NCBI RefSeq assembly: GCF_021401085.1
Contig: NZ_JACBFP010000001.1
Span: forward strand, 372,001 to 436,000
Direction of reading: 5' to 3'
Origin: Chryseobacterium sp. R2A-55
Lineage (GTDB): Bacteria; Bacteroidota; Bacteroidia; Flavobacteriales; Weeksellaceae
DNA length: 64,000 nt
Every line of letters starts with the position of its first letter. The stretch's first letter is position 1. Of the stretch, positions 34,301-43,956 are shown piece after piece. The notes below the pieces were generated by a model. That model did no database searches. It was not told the DNA's origin and was given only the letters and a program-made list of their open reading frames with translations. Made by a program: the position numbers and the translations under genes.

Positions 34301-36166
34301 GGGAATCGCAATACCGATGGTGGTGGAAACAAATCCCGTGGTTACATTAAAAATATTTTCACCGGTATCCGTGAAATCCCCGTTTCTGTTCCAGTCCACC
34401 CATACTTTTACAAAGGAAGCTTTTTTATCACTATTACTATTATAGGTATCAATAAAAACATTCAAACCATTTCCCTGTGCCTGCACCGGGCGTGGTGTCA
34501 GGTTGGAAAAATCCTGATAACCGGGAGTTACAGTAGAATATGTAGAAGGATTATCGATTACGGCCTGATTGAGGGCACCGCGGAAACTCACCATTTTTAT
34601 ATAAGCTATTGAGGGATCAGCAGTACCAATATCCGCAGTACAGACACACGGAATATCCGAAGTGGTAAAGGTGAAGGTGGCTGAACCGGCTGTTCCACAG
34701 CCATTCTTGGCAACCACCCGCCAATAGTACGTAGTGTTGGGAAGCAGTGCTCCGGTAGCGTAACTGTTGGCAGTCACATTAGTAGCGGTCACCGTTGCGG
34801 GCAGACTTCCTGCCCCGAAATACACGTCGTAGGAAGTAGCACCCGCTACCGCACCCCAGGAAATAGCGTTAACCGCACCAGTTCCCGCATAACAAACCCC
34901 AAATGCTCCGTTAGCCGGCACCGGCGAAACCGCTGGCACCGGAACCGGGATTACGGTTAAAACCGCCGAGGAAGAACTAGTGGAACAGGTTCCGTTCCCC
35001 ACTGCCACAGAAAAATTACCGGCAATTGCGGCAGCAGGGTATGTGATCGTGAGCGTTGGCGTATTTACCCCGCTATAGGTTGCATCATTGGATAAATTCA
35101 CCCCGTTTCTCATCCACTGGTACGTGGTGGCACCCGTAGCAGTGACTTTGAAGGTCCCGGTTGCGTTCGTACAGATGGAAACTGCGGTCGGTTGCAAAGT
35201 AATCGACGGCGCAGGATTTATCGTAATGCTGTGGCCATTATTCCTTCTTAAGTTATTATTGATTTCCACCACTCCGGATGTAGTTCCTGCGGCAACTACG
35301 GCAGTAATGGTTGTTGCATTGACTACCGTTACTGAAGTACAGGCAGTACCATTGATGGTGACGGTTGGAGTTCCCGAAGCAGAGAAGTAATTGCCGGTAA
35401 TGGTAATGGTGGAACCCACACAGACGGATGAAGGAGTTACGGATGAAACGGAAATAAAATCAAACATGACCCGACCGTTTGCACCGGCACCACCTGGCAT
35501 ATTATTATTGTTATTTCGATAACCACCGCTACCACCGCCACCTGGCACTAGGCCGGGATTGCCTGAGCTTTCACTTGATACCGCTACACCACCCGTACCC
35601 AATTGCGAAAATCCTGTACCGGAATTTCCACCTGCACCAGAAGGACCATTATTACCGGCCCTTAAACCATTAGATCCAGCAGCATTAGTTGTACCGCCAG
35701 ATGCAGAACCACCTGTGCTACTGACTCCACTTACTATTGTCCCCCTATTTCCTAAACCACCCAAACCTGGATTTCCAATAAGGCTTAAGACCGGTAAAGA
35801 AGAAGTTATTGAAGACAAAGATCCATTACCACCTTTACCACCATTTGCAGCACCTCCTGCACCTCCGGATCCAACATCGTAGGTGAAAGTATTTCCGGCA
35901 GAAACCGCATACTGGCCGGAAGCGGCACCACCGCCGCCGCCGCCATTCCCACCTGTCCTGTTGTTACTTGCTCCACCTCCGCCTCCACCTCCGCCCCAAG
36001 CGGCTATATTGATGTGGGTGACACCAGCCGGTACGGTAAAGGTTTTATCAGATCCAGACGTGTTGTCAGTGACTGGAGCTTGCCCAAAGCCCCATCCACA
36101 TGCGCAGAAAAGCAAAATCGAAAAAACTAAAGCGCTAAACTTTGAACAGATAAATTTTTTTGCCAC
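31394..36166 (-). CDS. Large T9SS-secreted multidomain protein: glycine-rich, IPT, Ig, Fn3, GEVED, MAM-like
   Basis: The 1590-aa protein begins with a signal peptide (MAKKFICSKFSALVFSILLF...GFGQ). Approximate order: 50-230 glycine-rich domain with an eight-Gly run, 235-314 IPT/TIG fold (SVTPSSVCVGSTITITGNYF), 317-404 Ig-like, 412-502 Fn3-like, 515-660 GEVED domain (VWVDWNRNGDFTDTGENIF, NNFGETEDYIFTVI), 780-960 MAM/concanavalin-like with FRFRVYFSKYRNTLDDDF and GVAVDDVEFFG. The module shared with neighbours follows at about 1132-1510, then a type A sorting signal ending VTTKKVIK. It is a surface or secreted protein likely to bind glycans or other cells; no enzyme domain is seen. Part of the shared module is nearly identical in DNA to two neighbouring genes. 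Confidence 0.88.
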   Translation of the reverse strand: MAKKFICSKFSALVFSILLFCACGWGFGQAPVTDNTSGSDKTFTVPAGVTHINIAAWGGGGGGGGASNNRTGGNGGGGGGAASGQYAVSAGNTFTYDVGSGGAGGAANGGKGGNGSLSSITSSLPVLSLIGNPGLGGLGNRGTIVSGVSSTGGSASGGTTNAAGSNGLRAGNNGPSGAGGNSGTGFSQLGTGGVAVSSESSGNPGLVPGGGGSGGYRNNNNNMPGGAGANGRVMFDFISVSSVTPSSVCVGSTITITGNYFSASGTPTVTINGTACTSVTVVNATTITAVVAAGTTSGVVEINNNLRRNNGHSITINPAPSITLQPTAVSICTNATGTFKVTATGATTYQWMRNGVNLSNDATYSGVNTPTLTITYPAAAIAGNFSVAVGNGTCSTSSSSAVLTVIPVPVPAVSPVPANGAFGVCYAGTGAVNAISWGAVAGATSYDVYFGAGSLPATVTATNVTANSYATGALLPNTTYYWRVVAKNGCGTAGSATFTFTTSDIPCVCTADIGTADPSIAYIKMVSFRGALNQAVIDNPSTYSTVTPGYQDFSNLTPRPVQAQGNGLNVFIDTYNSNSDKKASFVKVWVDWNRNGDFTDTGENIFNVTTGFVSTTIGIAIPPTTPPGNYRMRIRIKDADATINPCKTINNFGETEDYIFTVIANCSAIVTSTTDGSRCGTGPVTVSAVAVGSPTEFRWYAAPIGGSPIGTTATGTWSTPSITSTTTYYVAAFNGCESLVRIPVKAIIKQTPDITFTPGSAVACGDSSIIAISAAGDKEVDYFIDEKFEGGGLGVFTNQNILSTANNAFTMWQNRTSVFVPGGSVWFPAIASGVAGSKFVMATSDLKDVNVENALVSPVINTTNYSNLTFRFRVYFSKYRNTLDDDFVSIEASTDGGASYTEIKRIYESIGQGNDFATVTIPPAELAAYENKPSVRIRIRYKCNWGDGVAVDDVEFFGERPLQPSFVWTGTPVDIYSDAAATIPYANQPISRIYIKPSLAQLEANKSFVLSATATLVNGCSAVGNITVNNNNNISSVASADWATATAWLPGKTLPDITKCVIVKTPVTIKGNAHFEAFNVLVLPSGILNINDDPTKTASLRIQEELTNRGPATAVNVNSGGNLIQINDNAANSGSITVKRNINVSSGRKQYNFLISPVVGANLKTTIYRDGSGNPVSSPSVQYYIESTNYFGESSGAYIAGRGLAVKEPLTGNGPFYAVFEGPPVNGQVSINAVNSAPGVTTPGTTMRGHNLIGNPYPSNLDLKAFYTGNAADGHLSSTFRFWDNIGNTTYAQMGSNYSGNAYATYNAVNATGTAAATSDTAPSGKIPGQYVSVGQSFVATIINTSSKTLTFKNNLRVKEFENNPFFGRGGSAMDRYWLKMVTPGQLAVQMAVVYFAGGSNGFGPDDSFSSGGSDELYSVTDGLKIGINGRSPFAVSDRVPLGSRHYESGSYTIAIDQAEGIFANGQNIYLKDNQTGTVVNLSEGSYTFSAGAGETTGRFEIIYEPQTILATDGKVKESLQVYRDGTDFVVKSQSQEITGLEVYDSAGRMILKTAPNSMKATIDSSVMVNGVYVLKIDRHGQVTTKKVIK
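31575..32795 (-). repeat. Third, mosaic copy of the shared T9SS C-terminal module DNA
   Basis: Large parts of this stretch match 38137-39343 and 46520-47726 almost base for base (for example the segment encoding DDSFSSGGSDELYSVTDG). A central patch at about 32095-32380 is clearly divergent: it encodes IPGQYVSVGQSFVATI where the others have IPGRYVKVGQGFFARI. The sorting domain below about 31575 is also divergent. Alternating identity and divergence is the pattern left by gene conversion. Confidence 0.75.
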
Positions 36167-37955
36167 GTATTATAGTTTTAGTAATTGTACTTTTTTAAAA
36201 AATTAATCTCCTTTCTTGAAAATTTCATAATTTGAAAAACAGCTGCCAAAACCAGGAATCAAACTTAACATAATGATTAACAATAGGTAAAAATAGAATA
36301 ATTAGTTTAATATCCAAAAAAGCTTAACGAAACCAGCAATAAATTAATAAAATTTTAACAAAAACAGCAACAAAAAAAAACAATCAAGGTTACCTTGACT
36401 GCACCATGACCCTGCAAAAATTATGCAAAAATCATCAATTCATGAAATTATGATAGAAAATCGATAAACATAACGGACTTCAGTCATCACAATACTAATC
36501 TGCTGATCACCCCAAAATTAAATCTGATCAGGATACGCCGCAAAAGGACTCCCGGCTTTTCCCGGAGAAATATTGGCCGGGGCAGCCTCAGAAAAATAGA
36601 AAAGTCATTCAGTGCAGACCGATCAGTGATCTATCGGTACCCCATTTGGACTCATCATTTACTTTTAAGAATAATTGGGAGAAACCTGGAATTGGTTAAA
36701 AATTCACTATTCCGGATTGCATATGTTTGAAGTCAGAGTCAAAAATGAAACAGGCGGTCGGGAGCCTACAGTTTACCAGCCGGCTAAATCTGATGAGCAT
36801 CAGGAAAAATTTTCACCCGCATCTGGTGATCCGCTGAAGTAAAAATCTGTTATGAGCCGCCCGAAAGCAGGGTCCGTTCAGAGCAAATTTCGACTCTTTG
36901 GTGAGCCCCTTTCAGTCCTGTTTATAGGGACGGCGTATGACAGTATTCAAATTCCAAATCGATCCCTGTCGCCGGATTCAGCAGTTAAAAAAAGATCCGG
37001 TGAAACAGGATGGCGTATTCCAGCATTGCCAAACCATAACCAGCATGTTCTTCCGCCGGTTATCCTCTGATGGACCGGAGTACGGAAAAAGTTCAGAACA
37101 GGAAGGGAGCCGGGAGGAATAAGGTACGGAACGAAACGGCAAAGTGGAACGGAAGTGAGCAGTGAACCGGCTTCAGGAGTTCAAACCTCATTTCGTGGTC
37201 CGTGGGTGTAAAAAAAGATATCGCCGGTCTCTTTCATGTATTGGAAAATACGGATCAAACAGTCAACTGAACAATGAAAGAACAGAAAAAATTCGTTTTC
37301 AGCAGAAAATTCGGCGCAATGATAAGCAGCGGATTGACCTGATTTTGGAGACGCAGCCACCCGGAACGTTCCAAAGAACATTTTCCAAGCGGCTGCTGTA
37401 TTAACTCCCGGGGAATTACCAGCGGTCTTTTTGACCTAAGGCACCCCCTTTTCTGCCCTGAAGAGATTAGAAAAAACAGTAACAAAAACGGGCATCAAAA
37501 ATTCTGTTAAAGTCTTCAAACCATTTCTCTGACGCGAGAAAAGTTCGTGTACTGCAATGAAGAATCGCAATAATTTTTCATCATTTGTGCTTTTCGCTTC
37601 AAAAATACATTAAATATCCCGGTTTTCATTGTTTATTTTTGTCCAAAATGAAAAAAACAGTGAAAACACCTATTTTGAAACCTCAGCATTTTCACCTTTA
37701 AATACCCCTTCTTACCCGATGAAATCTAAATAGTATCCCTGTAACACCCAGGTTTTACCGCCTTCCGCCGGATGATACAGGAATACTGATTTTCCGGAAC
37801 ACCCAGAAAACAATCATCACAAGAACGGTCCCATTCCAGCTTCAGGTGAAGGAGGATTTAAAAACTCCCGGAAGCGCATGACCTCTAAAGAACCGGTTCA
37901 CAAAAAAAAGCCGGACATTCATCCGGCTAATTTATAGGTGTTGATTTCAGGTTTC
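36167..37955. other. 1.8-kb spacer between two T9SS genes
   Basis: Only short frames of unprotein-like composition are present. A -7 match (TAAGTTTG, minus strand, 36260-36267) could serve the 1590-aa gene but lacks a -33 partner. Around 37080-37160 the plus strand is purine-rich with GGAACGAAACG, which recurs in the spacer at 53.3-53.6 kb. The terminator of the 1612-aa gene is at 37902-37928. Confidence 0.5.
37902..37928 (-). terminator. Rho-independent terminator of the 1612-aa T9SS gene
   Basis: AGCCGGA (37909-37915) pairs with TCCGGCT (37922-37928) around a 6-base loop; on the minus strand the stem runs into eight T. The same terminator, slightly altered, follows the 2109-aa gene at 46285-46309. 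Confidence 0.85.
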
Positions 37956-39343
37956 TCACTTCAGGATTTTCCTGGTGGTGACCTGTTCGCCGTGGTGAAT
38001 CTTCAGCAGGTACATGCCGTTGCTCAGAGGGTTTCCGTCGATAACAGCTTTGGTACTGTTCGGACGGAGGTTCAGGATCAGCCTTCCCGCACCGTCAAAC
38101 ACCTCGATCATGGTGATCTTTGTGTCCGATGCCTTCACCACAAAGTCGGTGCCGTCCCTATACACCTGCAGGTTTTCTTTCACTTTTCCGTCGGTTGCCA
38201 GAATAGTCTGAGGTTCATAGATGATTTCAAACCTTCCCGTGGTTTCGCCCGCACCGGCCGAGAAGTTGTAGCTTCCCTCGCTCAGGTTGGCCACCGTGCC
38301 GGTCTGGTTGTCTTTCAGGTAGATGTTCTGGCCGTTGGCGAAGATGCCCTCCGCCTGGTCGATGGCTATTGTGTAGCTTCCGGACTCGTAATGCCTGCTT
38401 CCCAGCGGAACCCTGTCGCTCACCGCAAATGGACTCCTGCCGTTGATGCCGATTTTCAGTCCATCAGTCACACTGTACAGCTCATCAGATCCGCCCGAGG
38501 AAAAGGAGTCATCCGGACCGAACCCGTTGCTGCCGCCCCCGAAATACACCACCGCCATCTGTACCGCCAGTTGCCCCGGAGTAACCATCTTCAGCCAGTA
38601 CCGGTCCATTGCCGAACCTCCCCTGCCGAAGAATGCGTCATCCTCAAATTCTTTGGAGCGCGAATTATTATAGAATTTCAGGGTTTTGGAAGGCACGCCG
38701 ACAATCCGGGCAAAAAAGCCCTGTCCTACTTTAACATATCTTCCCGGAATCTTTTTGCTCGCCCCGGAAGCACCCGCGTCCGATGTTGCCGCGGTGCCGG
38801 TGGCGGACTTCACATTATAGCTCGCATAGGAGTTTCCGCTGTAATTAGATCCCATCTGGCTGTAGGTCGTATTTTTATAATTGTCCCAGAACCGGAAGGT
38901 GGAGTTCAGGTTGCCGGCTTCACCACCGTTCGTGTTATAGAAGGTCAGAAGGTCGAGGTTTGAAGGATACGGATTCCCGATCAGGTTGTGGCCGCGCATC
39001 GTGGTTCCCGGAGTAGTGACTCCCGGTGCGGAGTTGACCGCATTGATGGAAATCTCTCCATTGGCCGGAGGTCCGGCAAAGACCGCGTAGAAAGGGCCAT
39101 TGCCCGTCAGCGGCTCTTTCACCGCCAATCCCCTTCCCGCAATGTATGCGCCGGAAGATTCACCGAAATAGTTAGTACTCTCTATATAGTATTGCACACT
39201 CGGCGAACTCACCGGGTTGCCGGAACCGTCCCGGTAAATATTGGTCTTCAGGTTGGCTCCCACCACAGGCGAGATCAGAAAGTTATACTGTTTCCGGTCG
39301 GAAGAGACATTGATGTTTCTTTTTACCGTGATGCTGCCGGAGT
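37902..39343 (-). repeat. Near-identical 1.4-kb duplication, copy 1 (partner 46285-47726)
   Basis: With a constant offset of 8383 bases this stretch aligns with 46285-47726, with only scattered substitutions. It covers the terminator, the T9SS sorting domain and the whole shared module. Identity stops abruptly after GATGCTGCCGGAGTT, where the N-terminal parts of the two genes diverge. Confidence 0.9.
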
Positions 39344-42300
39344 TTTCCGGATTCGGATCATCGTTGATCTGGATCAGATTGGCATCGCTTTCCACCACGA
39401 TATCGCTTCCCGGATCCACCTTGATTTGGTTCCGCACCGTCACAGGACTTCCTGCCTTGATGTTCAGCACCGAATGATTGGTAACCGAAAGAGCACACAC
39501 ATTTAAACCTGCTCCGGAAGTGGAGTAATTCCCCTGTATTTCAGCTGAGAGATAATCAGCAGAACCAGGCACTATACTCCAGCTGCTTCCGTTCCAAACG
39601 GTATTTTGTCCCACAATTAATTCGCCGCTCCGGTGAAGGATTCCATCCCAGATGCCACCGTGATTAACATTTGAATCATTGGCGAAACCCCCGTAAACAT
39701 AATCGCATGTGCCGTTTTTATAGCGGAAGGTGTAGTAATAAGTTCCGCTGGAAGGAGGCATAAAGTCAAACTTATATTCTTCATTATGCAGTTGCCCGTC
39801 GCCAGCATCCACTTTCCCGTTGTACAGTGCCGGCTGCCAGTTCACCCAGGATTCAGGATGGGAATTGACGGTGCTCCAGCCAAACTCTGCAGAAAGTCCC
39901 GATGACTGCGCAGCCTGATCTGTTTTTCCCCCAATAAATACCCTGCCATAGACCGTGTAAAGCATATTTGCGCAGGAGCTTGCGCTTCCTGGCCATTGGA
40001 GGTTGGCAAATGAAGCGGGCAGATCAATATCAAAACTGAGTACATTGGAATACTGATCTTCACAAGCACCACTCTTCACTCTTGCGCGGAAAAATGTTTT
40101 GCTCAGCAGGTTCTCCGTCGTATAGCCGGCAGACTCAGCTCCTGCAATATCCGTAAAAGCGACCCCGTCTGAAGAGCTTTGCCAATGAACATTTCCTGTG
40201 TAATCTTCCAGCGAAAGGGTGACAGAATTTCCCTTGCAAATGCTTCCGGTTACCGCGGAAGCAGCAGTTCCTGCCACAGCAGCCACATCCACCGTAAGCA
40301 GTCCGCTGACGTTAACGGTGTCGTCCCAGAATCCGCCGCCTCCGGAATGATAACCACCGTAAGACCACGGACAGGTCGGTCCACTGCGGTAGCGGAAAGT
40401 ATAATAATAAGTTCCCGCCACGGATGGCGTAAAATCGTATTTGAATTCATCATTATTTCCCTGCTGACTGCTGAATGAAGCATTTTGCCAGGTCCACCCC
40501 GCTCCCGAAGGATTGCTGTCGGAGGTGCTGTAACCGAACTGAGCCTCGATTCCTGCTCCCGCGCCAGCCGCTTCGGTAACACCGGCAATATAAATCTGAC
40601 CATAGGCGGTAAACGGACTCCCCAGACACAGATTGCCGTTTTGGGGATTATGGAGATTGGCCCAACCTACTGTGGTGCATGTAACCAACACATTAAGCGT
40701 ATAATCTTCCGTTTCTCCATATTCAAAAGTCTTATCATAATCAGAGTCATTTAACTGATCATCCCATAATACAGAGCGAATTCTTAATCTTTTTGGACCA
40801 GAATTTGTTGAACTGGGCACCGAAACAGTAAAATTTAGAATCTGATTTCCAGAAGTCGCATTAGGAGATATGCCAATGAACTCGTCAGCATCTGCAAAGT
40901 CGCCATCATCATTCCAATCAACCCATGCAGCAATTTTTCCTGAATTGTACGGGGAACCTAAATCTCGATAGGTGACTTTTAATGCATAGGAATTGCCCGG
41001 AGTCACATCTGTGCTCAGGTTATATTTATTGTAACCTGTGGGAGTATTCCGAAAAATAACGGAAGCATTCGACGCGTAGTTTGTTATGGCAGTAGTATTA
41101 TTAATGCTTCCTATATTAACATTACCAATTTGAACATAACCAACATCACCAATCGCTGCAGCGTTCGCATATTGGTATGCTGCATGCTTATACTTGTCTT
41201 CTGCTGTATATGTGATCGTTAAATAGGGCTTATTCACCTCTGTATATCCTGCTATAACATAATATCTCTGAGTAGTACCTGTACCCCAGGAAGGACTAAA
41301 ACTGACAGCAAAGAAAGCTGTATCATTTCCCGATTTCTTTTCAATTTCATCCAAAGCCAAAGTATTTGATCCAGGCTTTAAATCCACAGTAGTGTAAGCG
41401 CCGGCATTTACGTTTGGAATATAATTGTATGCACCCGTACTGTTAGTACTGGCGGTAATTGCATTATAAAGAGTTGTATAATTATTGACCCAAATTAATC
41501 GGGAAAGATCAAATGCAGTATGGCCGATGTTGATGTTAGATGTTCCATTACTGCCGTGGGTCCCCCCTTTGCTATTTATGTACAAAGAAATTCTTGCATC
41601 GGTGACACCTGATAACGAAGGCAACGAGGTTAAATTAAAAGTTGCCCAGCCTCTGTACCAACCACCAGAATAACCAGCTGCCATATTCCCGCTGCCTCCA
41701 CCCGTACTGTATGTCTGTCCTGAGGAAAAGTTAGTATTGAATGGATATGCCGACACAGTAGGATCAATTGCTATAGGATAGACTCTACTTTCGCTGTTTA
41801 ACCATGAAACCTTCACTTTCGTATAGAAAGTGACGGAGTTTCCTTCTTGACTGAAACTTATTTCTGGATTCATTCGTGCTGGCAGACCAATTACATTTGG
41901 ATTATAACCTTCAATAATTGCAGGCGCACTGTAACTGTATATGACCTGACCTTTCCTGTCAACTACAAAAATTCCAGAAATTTTTTCATATTCTTTTTTC
42001 AGTTTGTTATATTGTTGCAATCCTTCAACAATTTTGAAATTTTCAGATATTTCAAATTCCTCAGCAAAAACCAGGTACTCAGCATTATGGACAATTTCAC
42101 CCAAAGAGTTCTTATCAGGAATAATATAATTCAGTTTTCTTTGTCCTGATTTTACGGTAAACTCCGCAGAAATCTTTCCAAACAAATGATCATAGTACAC
42201 CTTGTCGCCCTCTATTCTCGCCGCCACATCAGCCGAGGTTACCGGTTGAACTTCCGCGCCGTTGACTTCCCAATACATTCTCGTATTCAGAAATTCCCGG

Positions 42301-42794
42301 ATTTCACCTTCCTTGGTTTTAGACATGATCCCCTTAGAAGAAGTGGCTCCGAAATAGGATTCCATCAGGTTTGCTTTGTTGGAATAGCCGTAACCGCCAT
42401 AGGAATCTTTCTGCACCTTGGTATCAATATCTTCCCATCTTCCGTCTTTTTTGTAGTGGATGGGACCTGAACCGATAACCGCAGTGTAGCTTCCATCAGC
42501 ATTTTTAAAATGTTTTGCGAAAGCGTCGCGTTTGGACAGTTCCTCAGGTTTCCCACGCATCTCCTCCAGTGGTGAACGCTCATCCTGAGACCCGGCATGG
42601 ATGGACGCCGCTTCGGGGACCTCATTTACTTTTCCAGCCTGTACCAGGGACGGTTTGCCGGGGGTATTCTGATTATTTCTTCTGAGCTGTGCATGCGAAA
42701 AGAAAGCGAAGAGCAGCAGGAACAGCAGGAGGTAGCGCCAAGGTAAGGTGACCTCTTTCCTGCGAAATGGGTGTACTATTTTTTTTTTCATCAT
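37956..42794 (-). CDS. Large T9SS-secreted protein with DNRLRE and GEVED domains
   Basis: The 1612-aa protein starts MMKKKIVHPFRRKEVTLPW and has a signal anchor/peptide ending FFSHAQ near residue 36. Residues about 75-345 match the N-terminal region often found before DNRLRE domains (IHYKKDGRWEDIDTKVQKDS, VYPIAIDPTVSAYPF). DNRLRE itself spans about 350-500 (RGWATFNLTSLPSLSGVTDA), GEVED about 545-700 (AAWVDWNDDGDFADADEF, TFEYGETEDYTLNV). Two related carbohydrate-binding-like repeats follow near 705-835 and 928-1060 (TYYYTFRYRSG and TYYYTFRYKNG), then the shared module (about 1151-1530) and a type A signal ending VTTRKILK. It probably sits on the cell surface. The last 1.4 kb is almost identical to the end of the 2109-aa gene. 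Confidence 0.88.
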   Translation of the reverse strand: MMKKKIVHPFRRKEVTLPWRYLLLFLLLFAFFSHAQLRRNNQNTPGKPSLVQAGKVNEVPEAASIHAGSQDERSPLEEMRGKPEELSKRDAFAKHFKNADGSYTAVIGSGPIHYKKDGRWEDIDTKVQKDSYGGYGYSNKANLMESYFGATSSKGIMSKTKEGEIREFLNTRMYWEVNGAEVQPVTSADVAARIEGDKVYYDHLFGKISAEFTVKSGQRKLNYIIPDKNSLGEIVHNAEYLVFAEEFEISENFKIVEGLQQYNKLKKEYEKISGIFVVDRKGQVIYSYSAPAIIEGYNPNVIGLPARMNPEISFSQEGNSVTFYTKVKVSWLNSESRVYPIAIDPTVSAYPFNTNFSSGQTYSTGGGSGNMAAGYSGGWYRGWATFNLTSLPSLSGVTDARISLYINSKGGTHGSNGTSNINIGHTAFDLSRLIWVNNYTTLYNAITASTNSTGAYNYIPNVNAGAYTTVDLKPGSNTLALDEIEKKSGNDTAFFAVSFSPSWGTGTTQRYYVIAGYTEVNKPYLTITYTAEDKYKHAAYQYANAAAIGDVGYVQIGNVNIGSINNTTAITNYASNASVIFRNTPTGYNKYNLSTDVTPGNSYALKVTYRDLGSPYNSGKIAAWVDWNDDGDFADADEFIGISPNATSGNQILNFTVSVPSSTNSGPKRLRIRSVLWDDQLNDSDYDKTFEYGETEDYTLNVLVTCTTVGWANLHNPQNGNLCLGSPFTAYGQIYIAGVTEAAGAGAGIEAQFGYSTSDSNPSGAGWTWQNASFSSQQGNNDEFKYDFTPSVAGTYYYTFRYRSGPTCPWSYGGYHSGGGGFWDDTVNVSGLLTVDVAAVAGTAASAVTGSICKGNSVTLSLEDYTGNVHWQSSSDGVAFTDIAGAESAGYTTENLLSKTFFRARVKSGACEDQYSNVLSFDIDLPASFANLQWPGSASSCANMLYTVYGRVFIGGKTDQAAQSSGLSAEFGWSTVNSHPESWVNWQPALYNGKVDAGDGQLHNEEYKFDFMPPSSGTYYYTFRYKNGTCDYVYGGFANDSNVNHGGIWDGILHRSGELIVGQNTVWNGSSWSIVPGSADYLSAEIQGNYSTSGAGLNVCALSVTNHSVLNIKAGSPVTVRNQIKVDPGSDIVVESDANLIQINDDPNPENSGSITVKRNINVSSDRKQYNFLISPVVGANLKTNIYRDGSGNPVSSPSVQYYIESTNYFGESSGAYIAGRGLAVKEPLTGNGPFYAVFAGPPANGEISINAVNSAPGVTTPGTTMRGHNLIGNPYPSNLDLLTFYNTNGGEAGNLNSTFRFWDNYKNTTYSQMGSNYSGNSYASYNVKSATGTAATSDAGASGASKKIPGRYVKVGQGFFARIVGVPSKTLKFYNNSRSKEFEDDAFFGRGGSAMDRYWLKMVTPGQLAVQMAVVYFGGGSNGFGPDDSFSSGGSDELYSVTDGLKIGINGRSPFAVSDRVPLGSRHYESGSYTIAIDQAEGIFANGQNIYLKDNQTGTVANLSEGSYNFSAGAGETTGRFEIIYEPQTILATDGKVKENLQVYRDGTDFVVKASDTKITMIEVFDGAGRLILNLRPNSTKAVIDGNPLSNGMYLLKIHHGEQVTTRKILK

Positions 42795-42957
42795 TCTAAA
42801 AAATTTGGGGCATTAAAAAATGCAAATGCCAGTGCGGTCAAAAAGAAGCATATCTTCTCCCGCCTACTTTTACGGAGCAAAAAAGGCTAAAAGTTTAAAA
42901 CAACTGGCTGATTTCTTTGTGAAAAAAACCAGACAATATGCTGAAAATGAATTGAAC

Positions 42958-43956
42958 TTATTTCAAAATCCTGCGCACTTCCACCCCATTCCGGGTATAG
43001 ATTCTCAGGATATAGGCACCTTTTGCAAGGGAATCTGCAGCAATACGGACTTCTTTGGACTTTGAATTCCTGGTGCTTACCATTCTTCCGCTCATGTCAT
43101 AAACTTCAACTGAAGTAATATCTGTGCTGTTCGAAGAAACTACGAATTCAGAATGATCTTGATAAACTTTAATTGAGTTTTTATCCTGCTCTGAAGTCGC
43201 CATGGAAAGCGCGGTACCACGAACAATGATATCATCAATGATGAATCCACCTCCTGTACCGTATCCTTCATCTACAACCATGCGGAAAGCCAGTCGAAAA
43301 TTCGCCTGGTTACTTCGGCTTGCCGGCAAAGTCAGAGTCGCTGTTTGCACCCCTGCATTTCCAAAATAAAGTCCTCCCGAAAAGGTACCGCTTTGACTGG
43401 TTGTCCCGGCTTGCCCCGCACTCTGATCCATTGCCCAGGTTGCTCCACCATCAATCGAAGTATTCACAGTTCCATAGTCATACACGGTACCGTTAAAAAC
43501 TTCGCCAGTACATCTCCACTTAAACTCCACGGTAATATTTTCATACCCCACCGTAGAAATACCTACATGCGCCCATCTTGTGGTGAAAAAGGTCTGGTCT
43601 GTGGGAGGCGTTCCATCCCAAGTCCGGAAATGCTGATTGGCAACATTGGGACTATTTCCATTGTAAAAGCCCATTCCTAAAGACCTGCCGGAGATAGGAA
43701 GCACATTAGCGTTACCACCGCTCGCTACATCTGAAAAATTCCACAAATGCCTGTACACACCGCCATACTGCGCCGCGGTAGAACTGGTTAACCAACCGTT
43801 GACCGGGGTGGTTTGAGAAACAATGGTATTGGTGAAAACGCCGTTATTTCCATCAAAATTCTGCTGATAAATAATCTGCTGCTGAGCAACCAACGAAGTG
43901 GAAGCCAGGATGGAAAAATAAACGGTGACTTTTTTGAGCGTAGATAGTTGAATCAT
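42958..43956 (-). CDS. Small T9SS-secreted MAM/jelly-roll-like protein
   Basis: The 332-aa protein has signal peptide MIQLSTLKKVTVYFSILASTSLVAQ. Residues about 27-250 look like a MAM/concanavalin-type jelly roll: IIYQQNFDGNNGVFTNTIVS, then ENITVEFKWRCTGEVFNG and GGFIIDDIIVRG at the end. The sorting domain (last ~75 residues) reads IKVYQDHSEFVVSSNS, ITSVEVYDMSGRMVS and ends VEVRRILK. Unlike the other five T9SS proteins here it lacks the shared module. It ends 163 bases upstream of the 1612-aa gene; no terminator is evident between them, so the two could be co-transcribed. Ligand unknown. Confidence 0.83.
   Translation of the reverse strand: MIQLSTLKKVTVYFSILASTSLVAQQQIIYQQNFDGNNGVFTNTIVSQTTPVNGWLTSSTAAQYGGVYRHLWNFSDVASGGNANVLPISGRSLGMGFYNGNSPNVANQHFRTWDGTPPTDQTFFTTRWAHVGISTVGYENITVEFKWRCTGEVFNGTVYDYGTVNTSIDGGATWAMDQSAGQAGTTSQSGTFSGGLYFGNAGVQTATLTLPASRSNQANFRLAFRMVVDEGYGTGGGFIIDDIIVRGTALSMATSEQDKNSIKVYQDHSEFVVSSNSTDITSVEVYDMSGRMVSTRNSKSKEVRIAADSLAKGAYILRIYTRNGVEVRRILK

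Noticed and set aside
35559-36206. Proline-rich plus-strand ORFs
   Set aside because: They are the complement of the glycine-rich codons (GGN read as NCC) of the 1590-aa T9SS protein.
36852-37404. Several 60-80-codon ORFs on both strands
   Set aside because: They overlap one another, differ in frame and have unprotein-like composition; the region is treated as an eroded spacer.
37938-38963. 341-codon plus-strand ORF, with a twin at 46321-47346
   Set aside because: Both lie opposite the shared T9SS module on the minus strand; they are similar only because that module is duplicated. The translations are His/Arg/Val-rich and lack protein-like features.
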